A DNA stretch of 64,000 nucleotides from VAZQ01 sp963835165. Lineage in GTDB: Bacteria > Pseudomonadota > Alphaproteobacteria > Rhizobiales > Xanthobacteraceae. The translations under genes were made by a program, and so were the position numbers. Below, one piece after another: positions 25,620-35,428 of the stretch (position 1 is its first letter; each line of letters opens with the position of its first letter). The notes beneath the pieces were generated by a model. That model saw only the letters and a list, made by a program, of their open reading frames with translations. It ran no database searches and was not told where the DNA came from. Location of the stretch: positions 124,001 through 188,000 of the forward strand of contig CAWIGD010000070.1 in the NCBI GenBank assembly GCA_963835165.1, given 5' to 3'.

Positions 25620-28506
25620 CTATTCGGCCGCTGTCGCGTACTCCTCCGTCGGCGGACAAGAGCAGATCAGATTGCGATCGCCATAGATATTGTCGATCCT
25701 GTTCACGGGCGGCCAATACTTGTTGTGAGCTGACTGCGCCACGGGAAAACATGCTTGCCGCCTGGAGTACGGCCGGCTCCAGTCGTCCTCCGCCAGATCG
25801 AGCGCCGTATGGGGCGCATGCTTGAGCGGATTGTCTTCACGCGGCATCCCCCCTTCCTCGATGGTCCGGACTTCTTCGCGGATGGCGATCATTGCGTCGC
25901 AGAACCGGTCGATCTCTTGCTCTCGATTCCGATTCGGTCGGCTCGATCATCAAGGTTCCCGCGACGGGAAAGCTCATCGTCGGCGCGTGAAATCCGTAAT
26001 CGATGAGGCGCTTGGCGATATCGTCCACGCTCACCCCGGCGCTGTTCTTGAGCGGACGGATGTCGATGATGCATTCATGCGCGACGCGTCCCAAGCGCCC
26101 CTTGTAGAGCAGCGGATAGTGCGCCTGCAGCCGCGTGGCAACGTAGTTCGCGTTGAGGATGGCCATCTTGGTGGCCGCGGTCAGGCCCTTGCCGCCCATC
26201 AGCAGACAATAAATCCAGGAAATGAGCAGGATCGACGCCGATCCGTAAGGCGCCGCAGACACCGGGCCGACTGATCCCGGGGCACGGGGCTGCTGGGGAT
26301 CTCCTGGCAGAAACGGCGCGAGATGCGCCTTCACGCCGATCGGACCCATTCCGGGGCCGCCCCCGCCATGGGGTATGCAGAACGTCTTGTGCAAATTGAC
26401 GTGGCTGACATCGGCGCCATAGTCGCCCGGGCGCGCCAATCCCACCTGCGCGTTCAGGTTCGCGCCGTCGAGATAGACCTGCCCGCCGTGGCCGTGGACG
26501 ATGTCGCAGATCGCGCGCACCTCCTGCTCGAACACGCCATGGGTCGAGGGATACGTGATCATGATCGCGGCCAGGCGATCGCCGTGCGCGTCCGCCTTGG
26601 CTCGAAGATCGGACAGGTCCACGTTTCCGCTGCTGTCGCATCCCACCACCACGACTTCCATACCCGCCATGTGCGCAGAGGCAGGGTTGGTGCCGTGCGC
26701 GGATGCCGGAATCAGGCACACGGTGCGATGCGCCTGACCGCGACTGTGGTGGTAGGCACGGATGGCAAGCAGACCGGCATATTCTCCCTGCGCGCCCGAA
26801 TTGGGCTGGAACGAAATCGCGTCGTAACCCGTGATCATGCGGAGCATGGCGTCGAGCTCCGCGATAACGGCGGCGTAGCCCTTGGCCTGCGATGCCGGCG
26901 CAAACGGATGAAGATTGGCGAACTCGGGCCACGTCAGTGGAACCATTTCGGTCGTGGCATTGAGCTTCATGGTGCACGATCCGAGCGGAATCATGCTCCG
27001 ATCGAGCGCAAGATCGCGGTCGGCAAGCCGGCGCATGTAACGCAACAGTTCGGTCTCCGACCGATACTGCTGGAAGACTGGATGGCTCAGAAAGGTGCTG
27101 TCGCGGCGCAGCTCGGCGGGAATTTCGATCGCATTGCCTGTGAGCTCGCCGGCACGCTTCGCCGCCTTGGTGGGGGACTCGCCGAACGCGCACCACACCC
27201 TTTGGACCACTTCCGTCGTCGTCGTTTCGTCGCAACTGATGCCGATACACGACGTACCGTGACACGAGGGAATATCGCGCAGATTGATCCCGCTCTCGAC
27301 GGCGCGTTCGAGGATGGCTTCGCGCTGCTCTCCGACTTCAACCGTGATGGTGTCGAAACAGGCCGATGAGCGAACGCTCCAACCCAGCGTCGTCAGGCCG
27401 GCCTTGAGATGGGAGGCCGTCTCGTGCACACGGCGCGCAATCGCTTTCAGGCCCTCGGGACCATGATAGACCGCGTACATGGACGCAATCACCGCAAGCA
27501 GAACCTGGGCCGTGCAAATGTTCGACGTGGCCTTCTCGCGCCGGATGTGTTGTTCGCGGGTCTGCAACGCCAGCCGGTAAGCCTTATTGCCACGGCTGTC
27601 GACGGAAACGCCGACGAGCCGACCGGGTAGCGCGCGCTTGTGCGCGTCCTTCGTGGCGATGTAGGCCGCGTGCGGACCGCCGTAGCCCATGGGGACGCCG
27701 AATCGTTGCGTCGAACCGATCGCGATATCGGCGCCGAGCTCGCCGGGCGGCTTGAGCAGCGTCAGTGCAAGCGGATCGGCTGCCAACACGGAGATTGCAC
27801 CGGCAGCCTTCAGCCTCGCGATCGGCTCGCGAAAATCGCGGACATCGCCGAACGTGCCGGGGTACTGGAACAGGGCGCCAAAAATCGCGGCAGGATGGAG
27901 GTCTTGCATGGGGTCGCCGATGACGATCTGCCAACCCAACGCTTCGGCGCGGGTCTGCAAGACGGCGAGCGTCTGGGGGTGGCAATCCCGGTCGGCGAAA
28001 AAGACCTTTCGCTCCGACTGCGAAATCCGTTGCGCCATGGCCATCGCCTCGGCCGCCGCCGTGGCTTCGTCAAGGAGAGAAGCATTGGCAATGTCCAGCG
28101 CGGTGAGATCCGCGATCATGGTCTGGAAATTCAGCAACGCCTCCAGCCGCCCTTGGCTGATTTCGGGCTGATACGGCGTGTAAGCCGTGTACCAGGCCGG
28201 GTTCTCCAGAATGTTGCGCTGAATCACGCTCGGCAGGATCGTGCCGTAATATCCTTGGCCGATCAGCGACGTCAGCACGAGATTGCGTGCGGCAAGCTGG
28301 CGTGCCTGCTCGAGCGCCTCCGTTTCCGACAGCGCGGCCCCAAGATCGAGCGGGGCGTGCTGGCGGATGTCGTCAGGAATTGTCTGGGCGATCAGCTCGT
28401 CGAGGCTCGACACGCCGATCGTCTCCAGCATCGCGCTCACGTCCTGCGGCGACGGCCCAATGTGGCGGCTCTCGAAACCTCCGGGGGCCGATGGATCATT
28501 CATCAT
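25620..28506 (-). pseudogene. gcvP: Glycine dehydrogenase (decarboxylating), GcvP, frameshifted near the 3' end
   Basis: P-protein of the glycine cleavage system: PLP-dependent decarboxylation of glycine with transfer of aminomethyl to lipoyl-GcvH. From ATG 28506 (GAGGAAG upstream) the protein is intact through ESRHIGPSPQDVSAML, the PLP-Lys motif HVNLHKTFCIPHGGGGPGM and GTLMIEPTESES. At about 25921-25926 one extra base moves the last 100 codons (IDRFCDAMIAIREEV...WPPVNRIDNIYGDRNLICSC) into another frame. Deleting one base gives 961 residues, the normal length. Third gene of a gcvT-gcvH-gcvP operon, 32 bp after gcvH. Confidence 0.9.
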
Positions 28507-28538
28507 TGCAGGGTTCTTCCTCAATCAGCCAGTTTCCA

Positions 28539-28916
28539 TTATGTGGACGCGGCGCTATCGACCAGCGTACGGTAGGCCTGCTCATCCATCAGCGCCTCGA
28601 CCTGGGAGCGATCTGCGATCTTCATCTTGAACAGCCAGCCCTTTCCCATCGGATCCACATTCACCAGGCTCGGCTCGTCGACCACCGCTTGATTGATTTC
28701 GACGATCTCGCCCGCGATCGGCGCGTAGACGTCCGATGCAGCCTTCACCGATTCGACGACCGCCGCAGCCGCGCCGGCGTCAACCGATCGTCCGGGCTTC
28801 GGCAGTTCAACGAAAACGAGGTCGCCCAGCTGCTCCTGCGCATGTTGCGTGATCCCTATGGTCGCGGAGTCACCGTCGACCAGGAGCCACTCGTGATCCT
28901 GCGTGAACTTCAACAT
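28539..28916 (-). CDS. gcvH: Glycine cleavage system H protein
   Basis: 125 residues. Lipoyl carrier: FTQDHEWLLVDGD, GITQHAQEQLGDLVFVELP, and the lipoylation motif VVESVKAASDVYAP with K58 as the attachment site, then GWLFKMKI. The start at 28916 matches family length and lies 22 bp after the gcvT stop. Confidence 0.95.
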   Translation of the reverse strand: MLKFTQDHEWLLVDGDSATIGITQHAQEQLGDLVFVELPKPGRSVDAGAAAAVVESVKAASDVYAPIAGEIVEINQAVVDEPSLVNVDPMGKGWLFKMKIADRSQVEALMDEQAYRTLVDSAAST

Positions 28917-28938
28917 GCTCGATCTCCTGGCCCGTGCA

Positions 28939-30087
28939 TCAGCGTTTATAGGTGGTGGGAATGAAAGGAAGCGCGGACAGCCGCAGAGGCACACGTGTTC
29001 CACGCAAATCCGCGTAGATTATTCCGCCCGCAGGCTCGTCGGCTTGCGTCACGTAGCCCATCGCAACCGGTGCATTGACACTGGGGCCGAAGCCCCCCGA
29101 GGTCACGACGCCGATCGCATCTGTCGCGTCTTGATCCGAGAAGAGCTGGGCACCGTGGCGAACCGGCGCCCTCCCCTCCGGGCGCAATCCCACGCGCCGG
29201 CGCGGCGCGCCGTTCGCAAGCTGATGCAGGATTTTTTGCGCGCCGGGAAAGTTGCCCTCGCGGCTGCCGCCGGTTCGGCGCACCTTCTGAATACTCCATT
29301 CGAGGCCTGCCTCGACCGGCGTCGTCGTCGCATCGAGATCGGAGCCGTACAGGCACAGACCGGCCTCGAGGCGCAGGCTGTCCCGCGCACCAAGCCCGAT
29401 CATCGCAACGTCGCTATCCTCAAGCAGCTCTCGCGCCACCGTCTCGGCGTGCGATGCCGGCAGGCTGATCTCGAAGCCGTCTTCGCCGGTGTAACCGGAG
29501 CGTGAAACCGTACAGGCTGCATTCATGACTTCTATCGCGCGCACGTCCATGAAGCGCATCGACCTTATCTCAGGCATGAGCCGCGCCAACGCCGCCTCGG
29601 CGCCAGGTCCTTGAAGAGCCAGCAGAGCCTGGTCGTCGCGACGCTCGATCGTGCAGGCCCGGGATAGCGATTGCCGCAGATAAGCTTCGTCGGCGTCCTT
29701 ACAGGCCGCATTGGCAACGATCAGAAAACTGTCGCCGAGCCGCGCGATCATCAGATCGTCGCGGACGCCGCCGTCCTCATTGGTGAGCAAGGCATATCGC
29801 TGCCGCCCAGGAACAAGGCCGACGACGTCCATGGGAACCACCGACTCCAGCGCGCGCGCGGCGTCCTCGCTGCGACCGGTGCGCGAGCGAATTTCGAACT
29901 GTCCCATATGTGACACGTCGAACAATCCGGTCGCAGCGCGGACGTGAAGATGCTCTTTCAGGATCCCATTCGGATACTGAACCGGCATCTCATATCCCGC
30001 GAACGGAACCATGCGGGCGCCGAGATCGCGATGGAGCTGATTTAGGGGCGTGCGCTTGAGTTGTGTGGCCGCAACGACGTCGCTCAT
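28939..30087 (-). CDS. gcvT: Aminomethyltransferase (glycine cleavage T protein)
   Basis: 382 residues. T-protein transfers the aminomethyl carbon to tetrahydrofolate, releasing ammonia. Seen: GARMVPFAGYEMPVQY, LFDVSHMGQFEI, SRSGYTGEDGFEISLP, LGARDSLRLEAGLCLYGSDLD and VGLRPEGRAPVRHG. First gene of gcvTHP. The tandem glycine riboswitch lies about 150-300 bp upstream, so transcription is predicted to rise with glycine. Confidence 0.95.
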   Translation of the reverse strand: MSDVVAATQLKRTPLNQLHRDLGARMVPFAGYEMPVQYPNGILKEHLHVRAATGLFDVSHMGQFEIRSRTGRSEDAARALESVVPMDVVGLVPGRQRYALLTNEDGGVRDDLMIARLGDSFLIVANAACKDADEAYLRQSLSRACTIERRDDQALLALQGPGAEAALARLMPEIRSMRFMDVRAIEVMNAACTVSRSGYTGEDGFEISLPASHAETVARELLEDSDVAMIGLGARDSLRLEAGLCLYGSDLDATTTPVEAGLEWSIQKVRRTGGSREGNFPGAQKILHQLANGAPRRRVGLRPEGRAPVRHGAQLFSDQDATDAIGVVTSGGFGPSVNAPVAMGYVTQADEPAGGIIYADLRGTRVPLRLSALPFIPTTYKR

Positions 30088-30239
30088 GGCAGCACCCGCG
30101 CAACATGGACGGAAATCCTGGCGCGTGACGCCAAAGACGCGAGCGCGGCAACAATAAAACGGATTGGCTCGATAAAGACCGACGACATGCGAGGCACCTT
30201 CGATCCGACCCGATGGTCGATCTATATGGTGCCCCCTCT

Positions 30240-30385
30240 GTGATGGTGCCTGAGAGCGTTATCCCGTCGGCGGACGCCTGAGCGCCTCTCTCCAGAGTGT
30301 AGTTACCCTTGCGATTCTTTTGCCTGAGAGTTTCCGGGGCGGTTGCTCCTTCGGCGTCGGTCGGACCGATCTCTCCCGCAAGGGA
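30240..30385 (-). ncRNA. Tandem glycine riboswitch
   Basis: Read on the minus strand, two gcvT-type aptamers follow each other. The first has GCGGGAGAGA (30370-30379), GCCGAAGGAGCAA and ACTCTCAGGCAAAAGAA. The second begins CTCTGGAGAGAG (30286-30297), includes GCCGACGGGATAACGC and closes with CTCTCAGGCA (30246-30256). The paired GAGAG/CTCTCAGGCA core and the GCCGA-GGAG-AA elements are diagnostic. It lies between the gcv promoter and gcvT and senses glycine, normally switching glycine cleavage on. The leader after it (30088-30239) is otherwise plain. Confidence 0.93.
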
Positions 30386-30506
30386 CTGACGTGCGTAGCC
30401 GTTCTAACCTTTCGATACGATGGTACGAAGCAAGTGTAACAAATGGGATGGCGCAAAGCCATTTCCAAGCATCGAACTTAAGAGATTTTAGGACGAAATG
30501 ATGCCC

Positions 30507-30538
30507 AACCCCGCGAGAATCAGCATTCACGCGGGGTT
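30507..30538. terminator. Palindromic hairpin, possible bidirectional terminator
   Basis: AACCCCGCG (30507-30515) and CGCGGGGTT (30530-30538) form a perfect 9-bp stem with a 14-base loop. On the plus strand TTT ends the stem; no long T run follows on either strand. It separates the riboswitch/gcv promoter region from the 3' end of the Liv operon. Confidence 0.5.
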
Positions 30539-30549
30539 TGCCCATGTAT

Positions 30550-30738
30550 TCAACGATACCAGCCTTCGGCATCCTGCTGAGCGCGGGCCTTAAGCTCCTT
30601 CGTGCCCGCGCGGTCCGATGAGTGATTCGCGGCCATTCGCGCAGCGATATCGGCGCCGCCGACCTGCAACTGTGAGCCGTTGTCGGCGGATGCGCCTTCC
30701 GCGGCTCCAGATGCGGGCGCGACGTCCGGGCACCCCAC
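30550..30738 (-). CDS. Possible small hypothetical protein
   Basis: 62 codons from a GTG at 30738, 20 bp after the livF stop. The C-terminal half (DIAARMAANHSSDRAGTKEL followed by KARAQQDAEGWYR) looks protein-like and amphipathic; the N-terminal half is low in complexity. The stop lies just before the hairpin at 30507-30538, consistent with a last gene of the Liv operon. No family recognised. The remaining 30388-30757 gap holds nothing else. Confidence 0.35.
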   Translation of the reverse strand: MGCPDVAPASGAAEGASADNGSQLQVGGADIAARMAANHSSDRAGTKELKARAQQDAEGWYR

Positions 30739-30757
30739 CGCGCCCCGGATGAGGCGG

Positions 30758-31462
30758 TCAACCGGCGAGATACGCGCTGCGCACGTGCGGGTTGTCGATC
30801 AGCTCGCGGCCCGGGCCCGACAGCGCCAGGGAACCCGATTCGAGCAGATAGGCATGATCGCACATATCCAATGCCGCCGAAGCATTCTGCTCGACCATGA
30901 GCACGGTCGTGCCCGCGTCGCGAATGCCGGTAATGATGTCGAAGGTGCGTTCGACGATATTGGGCGCGAGGCCCAGCGACGGCTCGTCGAACATGATGAG
31001 TTTCGGCCGAGACATCAAAGCGCGGCCGATCGCGAGCATCTGCTGCTCGCCGCCCGACAGCGTTCCCGCCGACTGTTGCCGACGTTCAGCCAGTCGCGGG
31101 AACTGATCGAAAATGCGCGCCAAGTCCGTCGCGATCTCGACCCGGTCGGTCCGCAGATAGCATCCCATCTCCAGATTTTCGGCCACCGTCATGTGAGGGA
31201 AGACATGACGCCCCTCCGGACAATGCGCGAGCCCCAGCGAGAGAATCTGGCGCGCCGACGCATGGGTGATGTCGCCGCCGTCAAACAGAATCGTGCCGCT
31301 CGCCGCGGACAACAATCCGGAGATCGCCTTCAGGATCGTCGTTTTCCCCGCACCATTGGCGCCGATCAGGGCCACAAGCTGACCGCGGCCGACGGTGAGC
31401 GACACGCCTTTCACCGCGGTCACCTTGCCGTAGCAGCAAACAAGTTCGCGCAGCTCAAGCAC
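30758..31462 (-). CDS. livF: Branched-chain amino acid-type ABC transporter ATP-binding protein, LivF-like
   Basis: 234 residues. Walker A GANGAGKTT, signature LSGGEQQML, Walker B KLIMFDEPSLGLAP, and HCPEGRHVFPHMTVAENLEMG, the LivF-specific Q-loop neighbourhood. The GTG at 31462 overlaps the livG end by 8 bp. Last transporter gene of livK-H-M-G-F. Such transporters import amino acids but also aromatic acids, amides and urea-like compounds. Confidence 0.9.
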   Translation of the reverse strand: MLELRELVCCYGKVTAVKGVSLTVGRGQLVALIGANGAGKTTILKAISGLLSAASGTILFDGGDITHASARQILSLGLAHCPEGRHVFPHMTVAENLEMGCYLRTDRVEIATDLARIFDQFPRLAERRQQSAGTLSGGEQQMLAIGRALMSRPKLIMFDEPSLGLAPNIVERTFDIITGIRDAGTTVLMVEQNASAALDMCDHAYLLESGSLALSGPGRELIDNPHVRSAYLAG

Positions 31463-32240
31463 GCTTTTTCCCCTGTCCGAGGTAGGCGCGGATGACCTCG
31501 GGGTTGTTCTGAATCTCCGCCGGCGGCCCCTCGGCGATGATGCGCCCGTAATTGAGAACGACAATGCGGTCCGACACCTTCATGACCATGGGCATGTCAT
31601 GCTCCACAAGCAGAATGGTCACGCCGGAGGCGCGGATCTTCTCGACGAGTTTCATACACCGCGCGGTCTCGGACGCATTCATCCCGGATACCGGCTCGTC
31701 CAGCAACAGCATCGACGGCTTCGCCGCCAGCGCCAGCGCTATGCCCAGGAGACGCTGCTCGCCGTATGGCAGGGTGCCAGCGAGTTCGGACGCACGCTGC
31801 TCCAGACCGACGAGTTGCAGGATCTCATGTGCGTCATGCACGAGCTCTTGCTCGGATCGGCTCTCGCGAGGCAGCGCGAGCAGCGTATCCCACAACGTGG
31901 AGCGCCCGCGATCATGCAAGCCGATAAGCACATTCTCGAACACGCTGTTGTTCTGGAATACGCTCGTGCGCTGGAACGTTCGCACCAGGCCAAGCTTGGC
32001 AATTTCGTGCGGCTTTAATCCCACCAGCGACGTCGTGCGGTAGCGCACGTTGCCGCTCGTCGGCTTCAGGAAGCCGGTGATGACATTGAACGCCGTGGTC
32101 TTACCGGCGCCGTTCGGCCCGATCAGACCGACGATTTCGCCCTCGCGCACCGCGAAATTGAGATCGAAGATGGCAATGAGCCCGCCGAAATGCACGGCAA
32201 CGTGCTCTAGCGAGAGAACGATGTCTGCCTGCGCCGTCAC
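31455..32240 (-). CDS. livG: Branched-chain amino acid-type ABC transporter ATP-binding protein, LivG-like
   Basis: 261 residues from a GTG overlapping the livM stop (GTGA). Walker A GPNGAGKTT, Q-loop RTFQRTSVFQNNSVFENVLIG, signature LPYGEQRLLGIA, Walker B MLLLDEPVSGMN, and LLVEHDM. The LPYGEQR form of the signature and the MNASE block are typical of LivG. Pairs with LivF in the ABC dimer. Confidence 0.92.
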   Translation of the reverse strand: MTAQADIVLSLEHVAVHFGGLIAIFDLNFAVREGEIVGLIGPNGAGKTTAFNVITGFLKPTSGNVRYRTTSLVGLKPHEIAKLGLVRTFQRTSVFQNNSVFENVLIGLHDRGRSTLWDTLLALPRESRSEQELVHDAHEILQLVGLEQRASELAGTLPYGEQRLLGIALALAAKPSMLLLDEPVSGMNASETARCMKLVEKIRASGVTILLVEHDMPMVMKVSDRIVVLNYGRIIAEGPPAEIQNNPEVIRAYLGQGKKRA

Positions 32241-33280
32241 TCTTCGCGCACTTTCCGGCCGGCCAAGACGACGGCGTCACTCGCCGCGCGGGGCCGTCTC
32301 CAATTCGCGGCCCAGCGCTCGATCGCCGGCACGATCCCCTGTGGCAGAACAAATACGATGGCGATCATCAACGCGCCGTAGAGGATCCATTGGACCGCAG
32401 GCGCGGCGAACGACCGCACGATGACCGGCATGAAGCCGAAAATCACCCCGCCGACGATCGGTCCGGCGAGCGTGCCTTTGCCCCCAGTGATCACCATGAT
32501 GACCATCGTGACCGTGTAGATGAACAGGAAGATGTCGGGATCGATGATCTTCACATAGTGCGCGTACAGGCTTCCCGCCGCGCCCGCCATGGCCGCCGAT
32601 ACCACCGCCGCCAGGACGAGGTAGCGCGTGACGTCGATCCCGACCGAACCGGCAAGAGATTCGTTCTCTTTCAAGGCAACCATTGCGCGGCCGATGCGAG
32701 AATTCACCAGACGCTTGATGATCACGTATGCCAGGAGGCCGACTACGGCGACCAGGTAGTAGTAGGCGGTCTTGTTCCAGAACTCGTATTCGCCGATTCC
32801 GGGAATCCAAAGCGTGTAGGGCGGAATGTTGGTCAGCGCGAGCGGGCCCTGCGTCAGTTCCACCCAGTTCAGAGCGACCAGCCGCGTCACTTCGGCAAAA
32901 CTGATGGTGACAATGACGAAGTACGCGCCGCGCACCTTGAACGACAACTTGCCGATCGCATATCCGCTCAGGCCGGCGACCATCACAGCCATGAAAAACC
33001 CGACAACCGCCGGCCACGGCGTATGCACGACCGTAAAGTTTCCGGGCAACTCGACATTGAAGCCCAGGGTCGTCAGCGCGCTTGCATAGGCCCCGATGCC
33101 GAAGAAGGCGACGTGGCCCAGGCTGAGCTGCCCGGTATAGCCGAGCAGCAGATTTAGGCTCATCGCCGCGATGATGAAAATTGCGGTCGTGATCGTGACA
33201 TGCAGGAAGTACTGGTCACGCAACCACAGCGGGACTGTCGCAATCACCAGCAGCCAAAGCAACGGGGCGAGGCGCTTCAT
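32237..33280 (-). CDS. livM: Branched-chain amino acid-type ABC transporter permease, LivM-like
   Basis: 347 residues with about nine to ten hydrophobic segments and the LivM signatures NLLLGYTGQLSLGHVAFFGIGAY near the N-terminus and RAMVALKENESLAGSVGID (EAA-like loop) in the middle; GGKGTLAGPIVGG follows. Its start overlaps the livH stop (ATGA, 33277-33280). Confidence 0.92.
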   Translation of the reverse strand: MKRLAPLLWLLVIATVPLWLRDQYFLHVTITTAIFIIAAMSLNLLLGYTGQLSLGHVAFFGIGAYASALTTLGFNVELPGNFTVVHTPWPAVVGFFMAVMVAGLSGYAIGKLSFKVRGAYFVIVTISFAEVTRLVALNWVELTQGPLALTNIPPYTLWIPGIGEYEFWNKTAYYYLVAVVGLLAYVIIKRLVNSRIGRAMVALKENESLAGSVGIDVTRYLVLAAVVSAAMAGAAGSLYAHYVKIIDPDIFLFIYTVTMVIMVITGGKGTLAGPIVGGVIFGFMPVIVRSFAAPAVQWILYGALMIAIVFVLPQGIVPAIERWAANWRRPRAASDAVVLAGRKVREE

Positions 33281-34149
33281 CCAATGCGCTCCGCCCGCGC
33301 GAACAGGCCCGTCGGCTTGAACAAAAGCACGATGATGATGATCAGGAATCCCATCGCGTCGCGGTAGCCGGAGGAGATGTACCCGGCACCGATCTCCTCC
33401 ACGAATGCGAGGATAAAGCCGCCCAGGGTCGCACCGGTGATGTTGCCGAGGCCTCCGAGGATGACGATGGCAAATGCCTTCAGCGAGGCGAGATCGCCCA
33501 TCGAGGGCGTGACGAGGAACACGGGACCGAGCAAAGCGCCCGCGGCGGCGGCAAGGCCGGAGCCGATGGCGAAGGTCGCGGTGTAGATGCCCTTGATGTT
33601 CACTCCCATGAGGGCCGCGGTGTCGCGATCCTGAAACGTCGCGCGCATGGCTTTGCCGAGCTTGGTGCGGTTGATCAGCGCATAGGTGGCGCCGATGAGG
33701 ATCAGCGCGACGACAAGTACGAACAGGCGCAGCCAGGAGACGAAGACCGGGCCGATCTGCAACGGCTCATCGGGGAACGGGGTCATGACCGCCTTCGATA
33801 CCCCGCCCCAGTACAGCAGCTCGGTATTCTGCATCACGATCCACGCGCCGATCATCACCAGCATCGTGGTATCGATGTCAGCGTCCAGAAGCGGCCGAAG
33901 CAGTACGAATTCGATGACGGCGCCGACGGCGCAGCCGACGATCACAGCGAGGACGAGGGCGAGGAAAAAATTTACGCCCAGGGAGACTTCGAGAAAAAAC
34001 ACCGCGTAGGCGCCAAGCGCGTAAAGTTCACCATGGGTGAAATTGACCACCCGCATGATGCCGAAAATCAGCGTCAGGCCAATTCCCAGCAGCGCGTAGG
34101 TGCTCCCGAGGATCAGCGCATTGACAAGATGCTGAAGTAATTCGTCCAC
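33277..34149 (-). CDS. livH: Branched-chain amino acid-type ABC transporter permease, LivH-like
   Basis: 290 residues, eight or so membrane segments, with GSTYALLGIGLTLIFGIMRVVNFTHGELYALGAY, the hallmark LivH N-terminal region, and AMRATFQDRDTAALMGVN as the ATPase-docking loop; GGLGNITGATLGG near the end. GTG start at 34149. A GC-rich 118-bp gap separates it from livK. Confidence 0.92.
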   Translation of the reverse strand: MDELLQHLVNALILGSTYALLGIGLTLIFGIMRVVNFTHGELYALGAYAVFFLEVSLGVNFFLALVLAVIVGCAVGAVIEFVLLRPLLDADIDTTMLVMIGAWIVMQNTELLYWGGVSKAVMTPFPDEPLQIGPVFVSWLRLFVLVVALILIGATYALINRTKLGKAMRATFQDRDTAALMGVNIKGIYTATFAIGSGLAAAAGALLGPVFLVTPSMGDLASLKAFAIVILGGLGNITGATLGGFILAFVEEIGAGYISSGYRDAMGFLIIIIVLLFKPTGLFARAERIG

Positions 34150-34267
34150 GCGCGTTCAATTCCCCGCTGACGGGACCGCGAGGAGCCGCCGTCTTGACCG
34201 TGCACTGACCCATCCGGCCCGGAGGCACCGGCCCCCCGGGTTTAGGTCCCGGAAGGCCGGAATGCAG

Positions 34268-35428
34268 TCACCCCTGCGGAACAACGACCTTGCCGTTATC
34301 GATCTTGATCAGATACACGGTCGGGATGCTTTGACCGCTTTCTTTTCCTTCCGGCCCGGCCTTCGTGAACTTGATTTTGCCGTTCAGGCCGGTGATGTCC
34401 AGTTGCCACAACGCCGCGCGAATGGCTTCCGGTTCGGCCTTGCCAGCCTTTTGAATTGCCGCAGCGATCGTCCTGATACCGTCATAGCCACGGAAGCTTT
34501 CGGTCACGCCGGCGAACTGGAAGCCGCGTTTCTTCCACTCCGCAATGAAGCTCTTGGTCGCTTCCGGATCAGGTGACACCTCGGGCACCCACGGCGCGAA
34601 TGTGGTGAGATGCATCGTGCCGTTGACCGCGGTACCGGCCTGATCGATCAGCTGATCGGGATTTTGCGAGCCGCCGGTGGTGATGATCTGCTTCTTCAAG
34701 CCCAGCGCCGCCGCCTGCTTAAACACGAGCGTGAGCTGCTCAACCGCACTGGTCACGATCAAGGTATCGGCATCGGAATTCTTGAACTTGGCGAGCTGGG
34801 CGCTCATGTCCTGGGCCGCCTGATCCATGGTTTCAACCAGGCCGACGGTGATGCCATGCTCCTTGAACATTTTGCTGAAGTCTTGCGCGGTCCCCAGGCC
34901 CCAATCGTTGTTGATGACCAGGAAGTCCGCCTTCTTGATGTGGAGCTTGTCCACGATCTTGGCGAAGGCCACCGCCTCGACCGCTGACGGCGGCGAAATG
35001 CGGAAGATGTACGGATTGCCGGAGGTCGTAATCTTGCCGGACGATGACGTCTCGACCAGCATCGGCACCTTGTATTCCATCAGTTTGGGCATGACGGCGA
35101 GCGTCAGGCTGGACCCCCACGCGCCCATCAAAACCGGAACCTTGTCACGCACCATGAGCTTCTCGGCCACGGATGCGGCTTCGGTGGGATTGCTCTTGTT
35201 GTCCTCGATCACCAGTTCGATCTTCTGACCGAGCACACCGCCTTTTGCGTTGATTTCGTCGGCCGCGATCTTCGCGCCATTCGTCACGTAGTTGCCGGAG
35301 GCCGCGAACGGGCCGGTCAACGGTTCGATCACGCCGATCTTGATCGTTTGCGCGGAGGCGCTCGTCATAAGGCTCCCGGCCAGTACGGCAGCCGACAGGC
35401 TTGCCGCCATTACTGCAAACTTCTTCAT
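34268..35428 (-). CDS. livK: Liv-type ABC transporter substrate-binding protein
   Basis: 386 residues. Signal peptide (cleavage near ASAQT), then the type I periplasmic-binding fold: IKIGVIEPLTGPFAASGNYV, KIAADEINAKGGVLGQKIEL, MGAWGSSLTLAVMPKL, VETSSSGKITTSGNPYIFRI, INNDWGLGTAQDF and ESFRGYDGIRTIAAAI. The SSSGKIT pocket loop suggests a ligand with a carboxylate. Strong GGAGGAGTCGAC before the ATG. One copy of the shared operator-like motif sits 195-216 bp upstream, linking this uptake system to the catabolic genes. Confidence 0.9.
   Translation of the reverse strand: MKKFAVMAASLSAAVLAGSLMTSASAQTIKIGVIEPLTGPFAASGNYVTNGAKIAADEINAKGGVLGQKIELVIEDNKSNPTEAASVAEKLMVRDKVPVLMGAWGSSLTLAVMPKLMEYKVPMLVETSSSGKITTSGNPYIFRISPPSAVEAVAFAKIVDKLHIKKADFLVINNDWGLGTAQDFSKMFKEHGITVGLVETMDQAAQDMSAQLAKFKNSDADTLIVTSAVEQLTLVFKQAAALGLKKQIITTGGSQNPDQLIDQAGTAVNGTMHLTTFAPWVPEVSPDPEATKSFIAEWKKRGFQFAGVTESFRGYDGIRTIAAAIQKAGKAEPEAIRAALWQLDITGLNGKIKFTKAGPEGKESGQSIPTVYLIKIDNGKVVVPQG

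Noticed and set aside
34150..34267. GC-rich hairpins between livH and livK as a riboswitch
   Set aside because: Several short complementary GC runs exist, but no known riboswitch core is visible; they may only attenuate transcription after livK.
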